Position numbers and translations under genes: made by a program. The notes under the pieces are model-generated. The model worked only from the letters and a program-made list of their open reading frames with translations. It made no database searches and was not told where the DNA came from. Below, in pieces: positions 1 through 7,074 of a stretch of 15,930 nucleotides of DNA (the first letter of the stretch is position 1; the number at the start of each line of letters is the position of its first letter). The stretch is from Candidatus Faecalibacterium faecipullorum (GTDB lineage: Bacteria; Bacillota; Clostridia; Oscillospirales; Ruminococcaceae), in assembly GCA_019118985.1 (NCBI GenBank), contig DWXX01000040.1:1-15930 (forward strand). Direction: 5' to 3'.

Positions 1-270
1 GTCCATGCAGGGCAGGTCGTCGTGGATCAACGAGTAGCAGTGCAGCATCTCGACGGCGGCGGCAAAGGCCTCGGCCGCCGCGCCGTCCCCGCCCAGCATC
101 TCGCAGACGCTGAGCACCAGCACCGCCCGCACCCGCTTGCCGCCGCCCATCAGGCTGTAGCGGGCCGCCTGGCAGACCTGTGATTCGGCCGGCAGATAGA
201 GCCGGCAGGCCTCTTCCAGGGCCCGTTTGGCCCGGGCCAGGTATTGGTCGTACTGCTGCTGATAGTTCAT
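1..270 (-). CDS. ispA: Polyprenyl (farnesyl/geranylgeranyl) diphosphate synthase, N-terminal part
   Basis: This is the first 90 codons of a trans-isoprenyl diphosphate synthase; the rest lies beyond the window's left edge. The family condenses isopentenyl diphosphate with allylic diphosphates to make C15-C20 chains for quinone, undecaprenyl and carotenoid synthesis in the cytoplasm. Translation from the ATG at 270 gives an N-terminal helix rich in Gln and Tyr, then the conserved GGGKRVRAVL segment (about residues 52-61), and ends on the first aspartate-rich motif DDLPCMD (84-90) preceded by HCYSLIH. DDxxxxD is the Mg-diphosphate site of the family. The ATG overlaps the xseB stop codon (ATGA), so translation is coupled. 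It is the last visible gene of the asp23-nusB-xse operon, a common clostridial arrangement. Chain-length specificity cannot be settled from the fragment, although the six-residue spacing between first and last aspartate favours an IspA-type enzyme. Confidence 0.93.
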   Translation of the reverse strand, partial: MNYQQQYDQYLARAKRALEEACRLYLPAESQVCQAARYSLMGGGKRVRAVLVLSVCEMLGGDGAAAEAFAAAVEMLHCYSLIHDDLPCMD

Positions 271-518
271 GGTTTTTCCTCCGCGCCGCCGCGCACCGTC
301 TCGTTTTCACCGTCCCGGCCGGCGCCCGCCAGCCGCAGGTCGATCTCGTCCATCTGCAGGGATACCTTGTCCAGGGTGCGGCTGCAGTATTCCACCAGGC
401 CAGCGGCCTCGGCGTACAGCTTGACCGACTCGGCCAGCGTGACCTCCCCGCTCTGCATCCTGGCCAGAATATCCTCCAGGCGGGTCATCCCTTCTTCAAA
501 TGTCTTGGGTGCTTTCAT
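267..518 (-). CDS. xseB: Exodeoxyribonuclease VII small subunit
   Basis: An 83-residue protein of the usual XseB size. The N-terminal part (residues about 6-55) carries the family signature: FEEGMTRLEDILARMQSGEV followed by a predicted helical hairpin with LAESVKLYAEAAGLV. The C-terminal 20 residues are charged and probably disordered. XseB binds the long C-terminal coiled coil of XseA to form the exonuclease VII holoenzyme, which degrades single-stranded DNA in both directions during repair. The start codon lies inside the end of xseA (23-base overlap) behind a GGAGGAG ribosome site, and the stop overlaps the ispA start. This tight coupling fits the need for many XseB copies per XseA. Confidence 0.95.
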   Translation of the reverse strand: MKAPKTFEEGMTRLEDILARMQSGEVTLAESVKLYAEAAGLVEYCSRTLDKVSLQMDEIDLRLAGAGRDGENETVRGGAEEKP

Positions 519-1716
519 CGGTCTCCTCCACTGCCGTCACCAGGCACCGGGCCCGGCGATGGGCCGCGATGAGCTGTATATTCTCCCCTGCGCGCAGCTG
601 CCCGGCCTGACGGACTCTGCCGTCGGGGCCCGCCACCATGGCGTAGCCCCGTGCCAGCACCCGATAGGGGCTGAGGGAGGCCGCCAGGGCCGCCCCATGG
701 GCCAGCTGCCGGCGCTTTTCCTGCCAGCAGGCGCGGGGGGCTGCCTGCGCTTCGGCGCGCAGGGCGGCAAGGCGTTCTCTGCCGCTGTGCAGCGGCTGCC
801 GCGGCAGCCCGGCCGCCAGGACGCCGGCGCAGTTTGCGCATTGATCATAGCATCGTTCCCTGCGGTTTTGCATATCGTCCCGCATGGTCTCCCAGATCTG
901 CCGCACTTTCTGCCGCAGGGCCTCCCGGTCGGGGACGGCCAGCTCGGCGGCGGCAGAGGGGGTGGGTGCGCGGCAGTCGGCCACAAAGTCCAGGATGGTG
1001 TAGTCGATCTCGTGCCCGATGGCGCTGATCAGCGGCGTTTTGCAGCGGTAGGCCGCCCGGGCGATGACCTCGGCGTTGAAGACCCACAGGTCCTCCCGGC
1101 TGCCGCCGCCCCGGGCGACGATGATCTCGTCCACACCCAGCCGGTCCAGCCGGGCGATGGCGGCGGCCACCTCCCCCGCCGCCTCAAAGCCCTGCACGGT
1201 GACCGGGCAGAGGATGAGGCGGGCCGCCGGCCACCGTCGGCCGACGACGTTCCGGATGTCCTGCAGCGCGGCGCCTGTCCTGCTTGTGACCAGGCCGATC
1301 TTCTGCGGGTAGGCGGGCAGGGGCTTTTTGTGCTCGGGGGCGAACAGCCCCTCTGCCTCGAGCTTTGCCTTGAGCTGCTCGAGGGCGAGCTGCGCCTCCC
1401 CCACCCCGTCGGGGAACATGGCGTTGACGTACACCTGATAGCTGCCGCTCGGCTCATAGAGCGAGACCCGGCAGCGGACCACCACCCGCATCCCCTCTTC
1501 GGGGCGGAAGGCCAGCCGCTGCGCCTCGGCGCGGAACATCACCGCTTTGACGCTGCTCTGGCTGTCCCGCAGGGTGAAGTAGCAGTGGCCGCTCTTTGCG
1601 TTGCGGACAAAGTTCGCCACCTCACCCCGCAGGGCCAGGTCGTAGAGAAGGTCGCTGCCGTCCAGCAGGGCCTTGACATAGCGGTTGAGGGCGGTGACAG
1701 AGATCACTTCAGCCAT
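496..1716 (-). CDS. xseA: Exodeoxyribonuclease VII large subunit
   Basis: A 406-residue protein, close to the family length of 400-450. Residues 1 to about 105 form the N-terminal OB-fold that binds single-stranded DNA (starts MAEVISVTALNRYVKALL). The catalytic domain follows, with GLVTSRTGAALQDI (141-154), ARGGGSREDLW (201-211), GHEIDYT (234-240) and APTPSAAAEL (250-259). These are the most conserved blocks of XseA and include the presumed metal and active-site residues. The helical C-terminal region that docks XseB follows from about 262, ending in the PYRVLARGYAMV segment. The reading frame stays open well upstream, but the start at 1716 is chosen because it gives the canonical N terminus. 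It overlaps the end of the M22 gene by 13 bases, and the stop overlaps xseB. The enzyme trims single-stranded DNA in mismatch and recombination repair. Confidence 0.96.
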   Translation of the reverse strand: MAEVISVTALNRYVKALLDGSDLLYDLALRGEVANFVRNAKSGHCYFTLRDSQSSVKAVMFRAEAQRLAFRPEEGMRVVVRCRVSLYEPSGSYQVYVNAMFPDGVGEAQLALEQLKAKLEAEGLFAPEHKKPLPAYPQKIGLVTSRTGAALQDIRNVVGRRWPAARLILCPVTVQGFEAAGEVAAAIARLDRLGVDEIIVARGGGSREDLWVFNAEVIARAAYRCKTPLISAIGHEIDYTILDFVADCRAPTPSAAAELAVPDREALRQKVRQIWETMRDDMQNRRERCYDQCANCAGVLAAGLPRQPLHSGRERLAALRAEAQAAPRACWQEKRRQLAHGAALAASLSPYRVLARGYAMVAGPDGRVRQAGQLRAGENIQLIAAHRRARCLVTAVEETDESTQDI

Positions 1717-2642
1717 AGGCCAGCCTCCCGTGCGGCGAGGATGGCGACGCCGATGGCGTTGTCGCTCGCATACTGCGCCGGCACGAACTGCGCCTGCGGC
1801 AGCCGCCGCTGCACCCACTCCCGGATGACATTGCTGCTCATCACTCCGCCGGCGCAGACCACCGGCAGCCCGGGGTGCTGCGCGAGGGCGGCTTTGGTCA
1901 TCCGAACCACCGTGTCCGCCACGCACAGCAGGCAGTACTTGCAGACATGGGCCGGGGCCTTGCCCGCCTCGAGCAGGGCGGCGCACTGGTTTTCCAGCCC
2001 CGAGAGGCTGCAGTCCATCCCCCGGACCGAGGATCTGGGTTTGACCTCCTCTTCGCATGCCGCCGCGAGGCGGGAGACCTCGGCCCCCGCCGGGAAGCCG
2101 AAGCCCAGCCGGACCCCCAGCCGGTCCACCGCCTGCCCGGCGTAGAGATCGCTGCTGGTGCCCAGCAGCCGGATCTCCCGCGCCTGGTCGCAGAGCAGCA
2201 GGTCGGTGGTGCCGCCCGAGATGTGGAACAGCAGCACCTGCCGGCCGAACAGCTCCGCCCCGCCGGCGGCAAAAAGGGCGGCCGCCGCGTGGCCCTGCTG
2301 ATGGGTGGTGCGGACCATCGCCGCCCCCCGCCCCAGGGCGAAAGCCTGTGCGGCGCCGACCCCCGCCAAGAAACAGGGCATATAGCTGCCGGGGGCGGGG
2401 CGGGGCTTTTCCGACACGCCCACCGCGGCAATTTTGGTCAGGTCAAACTCCGCCCCAAGCTCGGTCATCATGCCGGGCAGCGCGGCGGTGTGGTGGAACA
2501 GCGCGTCGCTCTGCCGCAGCCCCAGCTGCCCGGCTTTGACCGGCAGGAATTTCTTTTTTGCGCAAACGACCTCCCCGGCTGTGTCAAAGACAGCCAGAGA
2601 GGTCGCATAGTTGCTGGTGTCGATGCCCAGTGTATAGCTCAC
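1704..2642 (-). CDS. TsaD/Kae1-like (peptidase M22 family) paralogue
   Basis: A 312-residue ASKHA-fold protein, shorter than true TsaD (about 340). Recognisable blocks are LGIDTSNYATSLAVFD (5-20, replacing the SCDET of TsaD), HQQGH (114-118, the two metal-ligand histidines kept but the central Glu changed to Gln), SGGTTDL (142-148, in place of SGGHT), TSSDLYAGQAVDRL (162-175), GGV (265-267) and SDNAIG (293-298, with the third metal-ligand Asp 294). TsaD makes the tRNA t6A modification with TsaB and TsaE. Clostridia often carry this divergent copy between nusB and xseA in addition to true tsaD, so I do not call it tsaD; its substrate is unknown. The start is GTG at 2642, overlapping the nusB stop (GTGA). 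The retained metal ligands suggest a folded, nucleotide-binding enzyme. The old name O-sialoglycoprotein endopeptidase should not be trusted. Confidence 0.85.
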   Translation of the reverse strand: MSYTLGIDTSNYATSLAVFDTAGEVVCAKKKFLPVKAGQLGLRQSDALFHHTAALPGMMTELGAEFDLTKIAAVGVSEKPRPAPGSYMPCFLAGVGAAQAFALGRGAAMVRTTHQQGHAAAALFAAGGAELFGRQVLLFHISGGTTDLLLCDQAREIRLLGTSSDLYAGQAVDRLGVRLGFGFPAGAEVSRLAAACEEEVKPRSSVRGMDCSLSGLENQCAALLEAGKAPAHVCKYCLLCVADTVVRMTKAALAQHPGLPVVCAGGVMSSNVIREWVQRRLPQAQFVPAQYASDNAIGVAILAAREAGLWLK

Positions 2643-3094
2643 AGCTGTGCAGGCGCCTCCTGCGCGCCGGTCTCCTCGTCGGCAAGGCCGGACTCACGGG
2701 CGACGCTGCCCAGCAGGCCGTTGACGAACTGATAATCCTCTTCTGCGCCGTATTTTTTGACCAGCTCCACCGCCTCGTTGATGGCGACGCCGGGCTTATG
2801 CTCAGCGCCGTAGAGCATCTCGGCGATGGCCAGCCGCAGCACCGTGATGGTCACGCGGGGGATGCGCTCCATCGTCCAGCCGCGCAGATGGGCCCGGATC
2901 TGGTCGTCTACCTCGGCCGAATGGTCGTAGTAGGCCCGCAGCAGACTGGCGCCGAAGTCGTCCACCGGGCGCTCGTCGTCGTATGCGCGGTTGTCCTCCA
3001 GGGCCTGCTCCAGAGGCAGCTCGCCGAAGGTCTGGGCAAAAGCCAGCAGGAAGGCATTCTCCCGCCCCTGGCGGCGAGTCATCTGATTGTCCAT
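2639..3094 (-). CDS. nusB: Transcription antitermination factor NusB
   Basis: A 151-residue all-helical protein. The diagnostic region is the C-terminal half: RVTITVLRLAIAEML, then VAINEAVELVKKYG and FVNGLLGSVAR, which match NusB closely. The N-terminal MTRRQGRENAFLLAFAQ is the usual RNA/NusE-binding helix start. NusB with NusE (ribosomal protein S10) binds boxA RNA and supports antitermination on rRNA operons. The ATG at 3094 follows a GAGAGGG ribosome site; a second in-frame ATG four codons in is possible. A short acidic tail after residue about 132 is not conserved in the family. It is the second gene after asp23, separated by a 12-bp perfect hairpin, and its stop overlaps the M22 start. 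Confidence 0.95.
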   Translation of the reverse strand: MDNQMTRRQGRENAFLLAFAQTFGELPLEQALEDNRAYDDERPVDDFGASLLRAYYDHSAEVDDQIRAHLRGWTMERIPRVTITVLRLAIAEMLYGAEHKPGVAINEAVELVKKYGAEEDYQFVNGLLGSVARESGLADEETGAQEAPAQL

Positions 3095-3119
3095 AGTATC
3101 CCTCTCACAACATCAAAGT

Positions 3120-3158
3120 CCTCTCTGCAGGCATATCCTGCAGAGAGGCCGTTTTTCT
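3120..3158 (+). terminator. Perfect 12-bp hairpin in the nusB leader with a T-tract on the plus strand
   Basis: CCTCTCTGCAGG (3120-3131) and CCTGCAGAGAGG (3137-3148) are exact inverted repeats around a 5-base loop. On the plus strand CCG and then five Ts (3152-3156) follow, the shape of an intrinsic terminator for plus-strand transcription. All local genes are on the minus strand, where the bases after the hairpin are ACTTTGATG, a poor U-tract. In the coding direction it is therefore a leader or processing hairpin, or a leaky terminator, between asp23 and nusB. The structure is certain; its function is not. Confidence 0.6.
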
Positions 3159-3182
3159 ATTCCCAATGGCCCGCCGGCGCCG

Positions 3183-3563
3183 TCACTCAGCGTCCCGGGC
3201 AGGCTCTTCGGCGGCAAGGCCGGCGATGATCAGATTGACCCGGCTGACGGTGACCCGCGTCATATTCTGGACCGCGTTCTTGACGTTCTTCTGCACCTTT
3301 TCGGCCATGGCCGGCACCTGGGTGCCGAAGCGGACGATCAGGTTCAGGGTGATGTCGGCGGTGCCCTCCCGCATCTCCACCGTCACCGGCGGCTGCAGAT
3401 TGACAAAGTCCATCAGCTCCTTGGCCTTTTTGCCCGGCTGCCTGCCGCAGGCAACGTCGGCCACCCCGTCGATCTCCAGCGCGGCGCAGCGCGCGATCTT
3501 GGCGATGACCTCTGTGGAGATCTGAAGGCTCCCGCCCATAAGGTCCATGTTCTGCATATCCAT
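3183..3563 (-). CDS. Asp23/Gls24 family envelope-associated protein
   Basis: A 126-residue protein of the Asp23/Gls24 family. The core matches the family well: GGSLQISTEVIAKIARCAALEIDGVADVACG near the N terminus, a central block VTVEMREGTADITLNLIVRFG, then VPAMAEKVQKNVKNAVQNMTRVTVSRVNLIIAGL. In staphylococci Asp23 lies under the membrane and affects cell-wall stress; the molecular role in clostridia is not known. The frame is open further upstream, but the ATG at 3563 is chosen because a clean GGAGG stands at proper distance and because it gives the normal family N terminus; an ATG at 3629 would add 22 non-conserved residues. It sits first in the vegetative unit that starts at the sigma-A-type promoter at 3660-3688 and precedes nusB, a very common clostridial order downstream of spoIIIAH. 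Confidence 0.9.
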   Translation of the reverse strand: MDMQNMDLMGGSLQISTEVIAKIARCAALEIDGVADVACGRQPGKKAKELMDFVNLQPPVTVEMREGTADITLNLIVRFGTQVPAMAEKVQKNVKNAVQNMTRVTVSRVNLIIAGLAAEEPARDAE

Positions 3564-3659
3564 TCTACAGTCCTCCGTTCCTTCCGGCATGACCGGATGC
3601 CGTTCGTCTGCGTCTGCGCCAGCGGGCATCCGCCTGGCCGGACAGCTCCTTGTGTTGTT

Positions 3660-3688
3660 ATTATACCATCCTTTCTGCATTTTCACAA
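3660..3688 (-). promoter_or_regulatory. Sigma-A-type promoter for asp23-nusB-xseA-xseB-ispA
   Basis: Read on the minus strand, TTGTGA (3688-3683) and TATAAT (3665-3660) are separated by exactly 17 bases. The -10 is a perfect consensus and the -35 matches four of six positions. Transcription would start near 3653, giving a leader of about 90 bases before the asp23 ATG. It lies just after spoIIIAH, so it separates the sporulation operon from the housekeeping genes. Confidence 0.8.
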
Positions 3689-3729
3689 CACCCCGGGGCG
3701 GAAAAAAGAATTTTTACAGCAGCGCCCCC

Positions 3730-4359
3730 TCATTTGACCTCCACCACCGTGATGTTCTGGGCGGTGACGCTGCTCTTGCTCATCACGATGTCCCGGATCT
3801 GGGCCACCTGCGCCGCGCTCAGCGCGTCGCCGGTGGTCATGACGGTCAGGTCGGCCCGCCCCTGCTGCAGAAAGCACAGGCAGTCGGCAAAGCCCTTGGC
3901 CTTGATCAGGGTCTCGATCTCGCTTTCGGCGTTGATGTCCTCGAGGTTCGCGGTCATCTGGGCGGTGTACTCGGCCTTTTCCGCCTCAGACAGGGAGGAA
4001 TCCTTCAGCGTCTTGCGTATGGTGTCCAGCGCCTCGTCGTGGGCCTTCTCCCGCTTGAGACGCGCCTCGTCGAAGAACTGGCTGCCGGTGTCGTTGGCCA
4101 CGCTGACCAGCTGCGCCTCGCCGTAGTTCTTGTTGGCCGACTCGGCCGCCTCCGCCTCGGTGGGCAGCGCGTCGGTCACCCCGCCGCCCGTCCCCCCGTC
4201 CGCCGCGCCGGAAGAATCGGACGCCGCAGCCGCCGTCTCCACCGACAGGCCGTCAAGGCCGGTGCGGGCGTACTGCCAGTTCAGATAGCAGGCCACCGCC
4301 AGGGCGGCGGCCAGGGTCACGGCGGTGGCGCGGCGGGTGTTTTTCGCGATGTTTCTCAT
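3730..4359 (-). CDS. spoIIIAH: Stage III sporulation protein AH
   Basis: A 209-residue protein with one membrane segment (about residues 12-28, hydrophobic after MRNIAKNTRR), a low-complexity Ala/Gly/Ser/Thr linker (about 40-75) and an extracytoplasmic domain. The domain has the charged helix FFDEARLKREKAHDEALDTI and the ring-building (YscJ/FliF-like) fold region ending ITVVEVK. SpoIIIAH is made in the mother cell. Its outer domain binds SpoIIQ of the forespore across the intermembrane space, forming the zipper and channel that supports engulfment and late forespore gene expression. The ATG overlaps the spoIIIAG stop (ATGA) behind GGGAGG. No clear rho-independent terminator follows the stop, so some readthrough into asp23 is possible. 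No spoIIQ gene is in the window. Confidence 0.93.
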   Translation of the reverse strand: MRNIAKNTRRATAVTLAAALAVACYLNWQYARTGLDGLSVETAAAASDSSGAADGGTGGGVTDALPTEAEAAESANKNYGEAQLVSVANDTGSQFFDEARLKREKAHDEALDTIRKTLKDSSLSEAEKAEYTAQMTANLEDINAESEIETLIKAKGFADCLCFLQQGRADLTVMTTGDALSAAQVAQIRDIVMSKSSVTAQNITVVEVK

Positions 4360-4895
4360 AAGTCGGTTCCTCCCTTGGGTTGATTCATCCGGCCGCTGCG
4401 CTGCTCGACGCAGATCCGGTTGGCGGGCAGATCCAACAGCGCCGAGACCAGCGCCGTGATCCGTACCTCGACCTCCACATTGCCGCCCCCATCGCAGACG
4501 ACGGCCACCCCGCGGACGGCGGGCAGGCAGGTCGTCTCCTCCAGAGCGGTGCCGTCCTCCAGCAGGACGTGGGTCTGCTGGCTCTGATCCTGGCCGGTGC
4601 GGGTGTCGGTGGCATAGATCCTCTCCTCCGTGCTCTCCAGTGTGACCATGACGGTGGTCTGCCCCGCCCCCTCCACCTGGGCGATCAGTTCAGCCAGCCG
4701 CGCTTCCAGCCCGGCCTGGTAGTCTGCCGCCGTGCCGGCCGGCGGGGCGTCCGCGCTGCGCTGCGCGGGGGCGGGCAGCTCGCTGAAAAAAAGCAGCGCC
4801 ATGGCCGCAAGGCCCAGCGCCATGGCCAGGGCCGCGGCCCGGGGCTTCTCCCCTGCGGCCTTGACCAGGGCTTTCAGTCGTTCCTGCAAAGACAT
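4356..4895 (-). CDS. spoIIIAG: Stage III sporulation protein AG
   Basis: A 179-residue protein with a cytoplasmic N-terminal helix, one membrane segment (about residues 20-38, ALAMALGLAAMALLFF) and an extracytoplasmic domain. The conserved part is LIAQVEGAGQTTVMVTLEST, the variable insert with ATDTRTGQDQSQQ, then the RGVAVVCDGGGNVEVEVRI segment and a C-terminal NRICVEQRS. This is the typical SpoIIIAG pattern. In Bacillus the protein forms a large ring (30-fold in published structures) in the mother-cell side of the channel. The ATG at 4895 lies three bases after the spoIIIAF stop and has a GGGGGAGGG ribosome site within the end of spoIIIAF. Confidence 0.92.
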   Translation of the reverse strand: MSLQERLKALVKAAGEKPRAAALAMALGLAAMALLFFSELPAPAQRSADAPPAGTAADYQAGLEARLAELIAQVEGAGQTTVMVTLESTEERIYATDTRTGQDQSQQTHVLLEDGTALEETTCLPAVRGVAVVCDGGGNVEVEVRITALVSALLDLPANRICVEQRSGRMNQPKGGTDL

Positions 4896-4898
4896 GGC

Positions 4899-5396
4899 CT
4901 ACCCTCCCCCCGGCGCGCCGGCCCAGACGACGCCGTCGCCGCCGAGCGCCAGTGCTTCTTCCAGCAGCCCGCCGACCTGCCGGCGGGCCGCAGCCTGCCG
5001 CCCCGGGTCAAGGCCGGGCGCCAGCGCGGCGTATACCCGGGCAGCCCGCACCGCGCCGCCGTCCGCCTCCAGCGTCACCGTCAGGGAGACGTCGAGGCCG
5101 GTCTGCCGCCCGATCTGCTCTTCCAGGCGGGCGGCAAGGTCAGTCTGGGCCTGCGCGAGGATCATCTGCTGCGCCGTGCCGTAGCTCTCGGCCGCAGTCT
5201 GCGGCGGGGTGAAGCCGGCCGCGTCGGACTGCAGCGCGGGCAGGGCATGGAACAGGGCTAGTAGTATATATAGCCCCGCCGCCCCTTTTATGCACCGGCG
5301 GCCCCGGGTGTCCCCCAGCAGCTGCCCCACCAGTTCGGCGCAGATGCAGGCGGTGCAGAAGACCGCCGCCGCCGTTTTGAGCTGTTCCATCATCAT
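4899..5396 (-). CDS. spoIIIAF: Stage III sporulation protein AF
   Basis: A 165-residue protein, close to family size. It has two predicted membrane segments (about 6-27, TAAAVFCTACICAELVGQLL, and 35-55, CIKGAAGLYILLALFHALPAL) joined by a short GDTRGRR loop, then an extracytoplasmic domain of about 100 residues with a ring-building fold in the family. Three ATG codons stand in a row (5396, 5393, 5390). The first overlaps the spoIIIAE stop as ATGA and is preferred for that coupling. The same reading frame runs open far upstream through spoIIIAE, but that part has no family resemblance and is a high-GC shadow. It is identified by order (between AE and AG), topology and the conserved GxYILLALFHAL-type segment. 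Confidence 0.88.
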   Translation of the reverse strand: MMMEQLKTAAAVFCTACICAELVGQLLGDTRGRRCIKGAAGLYILLALFHALPALQSDAAGFTPPQTAAESYGTAQQMILAQAQTDLAARLEEQIGRQTGLDVSLTVTLEADGGAVRAARVYAALAPGLDPGRQAAARRQVGGLLEEALALGGDGVVWAGAPGGG

Positions 5397-6484
5397 CCGC
5401 CTCCCACCATGAACAGCAGCGCCGTGCCCAGCACGGCAATGCCGAATACAAGGGCCATGGCCGCCGCCAAAGCCTGCACCGCCTGCCGCAGGCAGCCGAA
5501 GAGGGCGGCGCAGCGGCCGATCCCCGCGGCGGTGCACAGCAGCTCGCACCCCAGCAGCAGGGCGGCGTGGGTCATCAATACCAGGTACAGCGGCAAAAAC
5601 TCCGCCGCCAGAAAGGCGATGGCCGCAAAGCCCAGCCCGCTTTTGAGCATCTGCATCCCGCCCAGCACGGCGCCGGCGGCGGCGCTGAGGCTCTGCCCGA
5701 TGATGGGCACCGTGCCGGTCAGCATCTGTCCCAGCTGCCAGCTGGCGCGGTCCAGCTGCCCGGTGAAGATCCGCTGCAGCCCCAGCAGGGCGGCGAAGGC
5801 CCGCCCCGCCCACCCCAGCCCTTTGCGCAGCAGCCGGCCCGCCGCCCGGCAGGCGGCGGCCAGGGCCCCCTCGGTGCTGATGCAGCAGGCGGCGGCCAGG
5901 GCAAGGTAACAGTGGAACAGGGGCGGCACCCACCCGGCCAGCAGCTGCGCCAGCAGGCACAGCCCGCTGAGGAACAGCCCGCCCGCCGACGCGGCGGCCG
6001 CCCCCTCGCCCCCGGCCAGCAGCACCCCCTGGTAGACCGGCACGAACCCCAGAAGGAACAGCCGCCAGTCCTCCAGTTTGGCGCAGACCGCCCCGGCCAG
6101 GCCCCCCAGCGCCGCCCAGCACAGCAGGGCGCTGCCCCCGGCGGCGGCAAGGTCCAGCAGCTCCCGCCTGCCGTCCTCCAGCAGGAAGGTCAGCAGCACC
6201 GCCAGCAGCAAAAACAGCAGCACCCGGCTGTAGCCGCCCACCGAATCCCGCACCGTCCTCCACAGCCCGCCCGACAGGAGGCCGAGCACCGTGCCGAGGG
6301 GGTCGTCCACAAAGTCCTCGAGGGCGGCGGGGGCGCCGTCCAGGTAGCCCTGCCAGTCCTCCTGCCCGGGCAGCCCGTCGGGCAGGCTGTACCCGGCCGC
6401 CGCCCGGCAGGCCGGCAGGGCGGCCAGCAGCAGCCCCGCCGCCAGCAGGGGCAGGACGCGCCGCTTCAGCCAGTCAGTTCCCAT
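5393..6484 (-). CDS. spoIIIAE: Stage III sporulation protein AE
   Basis: A 363-residue polytopic membrane protein (family about 380-400). It has an N-terminal signal-like segment (residues about 9-28), an extracytoplasmic region with DDPLGTVLGLLSGGLWRTVRDSV, and then about seven hydrophobic stretches. GTVPIIGQSLSAAAGAVLGGMQMLKSGLG is the strongest family block. In the SpoIIIA complex it is the candidate membrane platform, likened to export-apparatus proteins of type III secretion. The start at 6484 is chosen because it leaves a 19-base overlap with spoIIIAD and gives the normal N terminus; a GGAGG is present but 13 bases away. The N-terminal LPAC resembles a lipobox, yet Pro at -2 makes lipidation doubtful. 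The protein is very rich in Ala, Leu and Cys. Confidence 0.92.
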   Translation of the reverse strand: MGTDWLKRRVLPLLAAGLLLAALPACRAAAGYSLPDGLPGQEDWQGYLDGAPAALEDFVDDPLGTVLGLLSGGLWRTVRDSVGGYSRVLLFLLLAVLLTFLLEDGRRELLDLAAAGGSALLCWAALGGLAGAVCAKLEDWRLFLLGFVPVYQGVLLAGGEGAAAASAGGLFLSGLCLLAQLLAGWVPPLFHCYLALAAACCISTEGALAAACRAAGRLLRKGLGWAGRAFAALLGLQRIFTGQLDRASWQLGQMLTGTVPIIGQSLSAAAGAVLGGMQMLKSGLGFAAIAFLAAEFLPLYLVLMTHAALLLGCELLCTAAGIGRCAALFGCLRQAVQALAAAMALVFGIAVLGTALLFMVGGG

Positions 6485-6852
6485 ATCATTGCACAGACCT
6501 CCTCCAGCATCGGCCACAGGGCCGCCAACGTCAGCACCCGCCCGGCGAAGGCGGCGCACCAGGCCAGGGTCTCGGCCTCCGCCTCCCGGCAGACGGCGCA
6601 GGCATAATCGGTCACCAGCAGCACCCCCGCGCACCGCAGCAGGCTGGTAAAGGCGGCGCCCCCGGCGCGGCCGGCCAGCGCCGCGAGGCCGGCGGCCATC
6701 CCGGTCAGGGCCGGGCCCAGCCGGGCCAGGATGGCCAGCCCTGCCGCCAGCGACAGCAGCAGCGCGAAGGCCGGGGCGGGCTTGCGCAGCAGCCCGTACA
6801 AAAGGGCGGCGGCCGCCGCAAGGCCGAGGGTGGGCAGCAGACTGTCCAGCAC
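6466..6852 (-). CDS. spoIIIAD: Stage III sporulation protein AD
   Basis: A 128-residue, almost wholly hydrophobic protein with three to four predicted membrane segments, matching SpoIIIAD in size and position. The family feature at the C terminus is a long amphipathic helix with a negatively charged end (LWPMLEEVCAMIWELTG). SpoIIIAC and SpoIIIAD are related to each other and are proposed small membrane subunits of the channel, comparable to the FliQ/FliR class. The start codon is GTG at 6852, seven bases after the spoIIIAC stop, with no good ribosome site, so re-initiation after spoIIIAC is likely. The end overlaps spoIIIAE. Confidence 0.9.
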   Translation of the reverse strand: MLDSLLPTLGLAAAAALLYGLLRKPAPAFALLLSLAAGLAILARLGPALTGMAAGLAALAGRAGGAAFTSLLRCAGVLLVTDYACAVCREAEAETLAWCAAFAGRVLTLAALWPMLEEVCAMIWELTG

Positions 6853-6858
6853 CGCCCG

Positions 6859-7059
6859 CTATAAGGCGAACAGGGCCTTGATGGTCACAAACAGGTCGCT
6901 GATCTGCTGCACCAGCATGGACAGGACCACCACCAGCCCCGCCAGGGTGGTCATCATGGCCTGGTCCTCCCGCCCGGAACGGATCAGCAGCTGGTTGAGC
7001 ACCGCCACAATGATCCCGATGGCCGCGATCTTGAACACAAGGTCGATCTCCAACGCCAC
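6859..7059 (-). CDS. spoIIIAC: Stage III sporulation protein AC
   Basis: A 66-residue protein with two membrane helices, the canonical SpoIIIAC size. The sequence matches the family nearly end to end: EIDLVFKIAAIGIIVAVLNQ, the cytoplasmic turn with SGREDQA, then MMTTLAGLVVVLSMLVQQI and a short DLFVTIKALF tail. The start is GTG at 7059 with AAAGGAG just upstream; the TTG two codons later is a possible alternative because it sits at better distance. It lies between spoIIIAB and spoIIIAD, and its stop is seven bases before the spoIIIAD start. Confidence 0.95.
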   Translation of the reverse strand: MALEIDLVFKIAAIGIIVAVLNQLLIRSGREDQAMMTTLAGLVVVLSMLVQQISDLFVTIKALFAL

Positions 7060-7074
7060 GTCACTCCTTTGCTT

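Noticed and set aside
244..2145. A 633-codon plus-strand open frame opposite xseB, xseA and the M22 gene
   Set aside because: It is a complement shadow of three well-identified genes and has no recognisable domain.
3564..3653. Riboswitch or leader peptide in the 90-base asp23 leader
   Set aside because: Only short stems (GCCAG/CTGGC and TCCGG/CCGGA) and an in-frame upstream ATG without a ribosome site at the right distance were seen; nothing matches a known riboswitch class.
3695..3728. Possible terminator after spoIIIAH (GGGGCG ... CGCCCC with A- and T-runs between)
   Set aside because: The 6-bp GC arms enclose a 22-base loop, and the T-run on the minus strand lies inside the structure, not after it. 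This is not a valid intrinsic terminator shape.
5397..6263. Upstream extension of the spoIIIAF frame through spoIIIAE
   Set aside because: The residues are Gly/Arg/Ala-rich without family resemblance. SpoIIIAF starts at the ATG cluster 5390-5396, overlapping the spoIIIAE stop.
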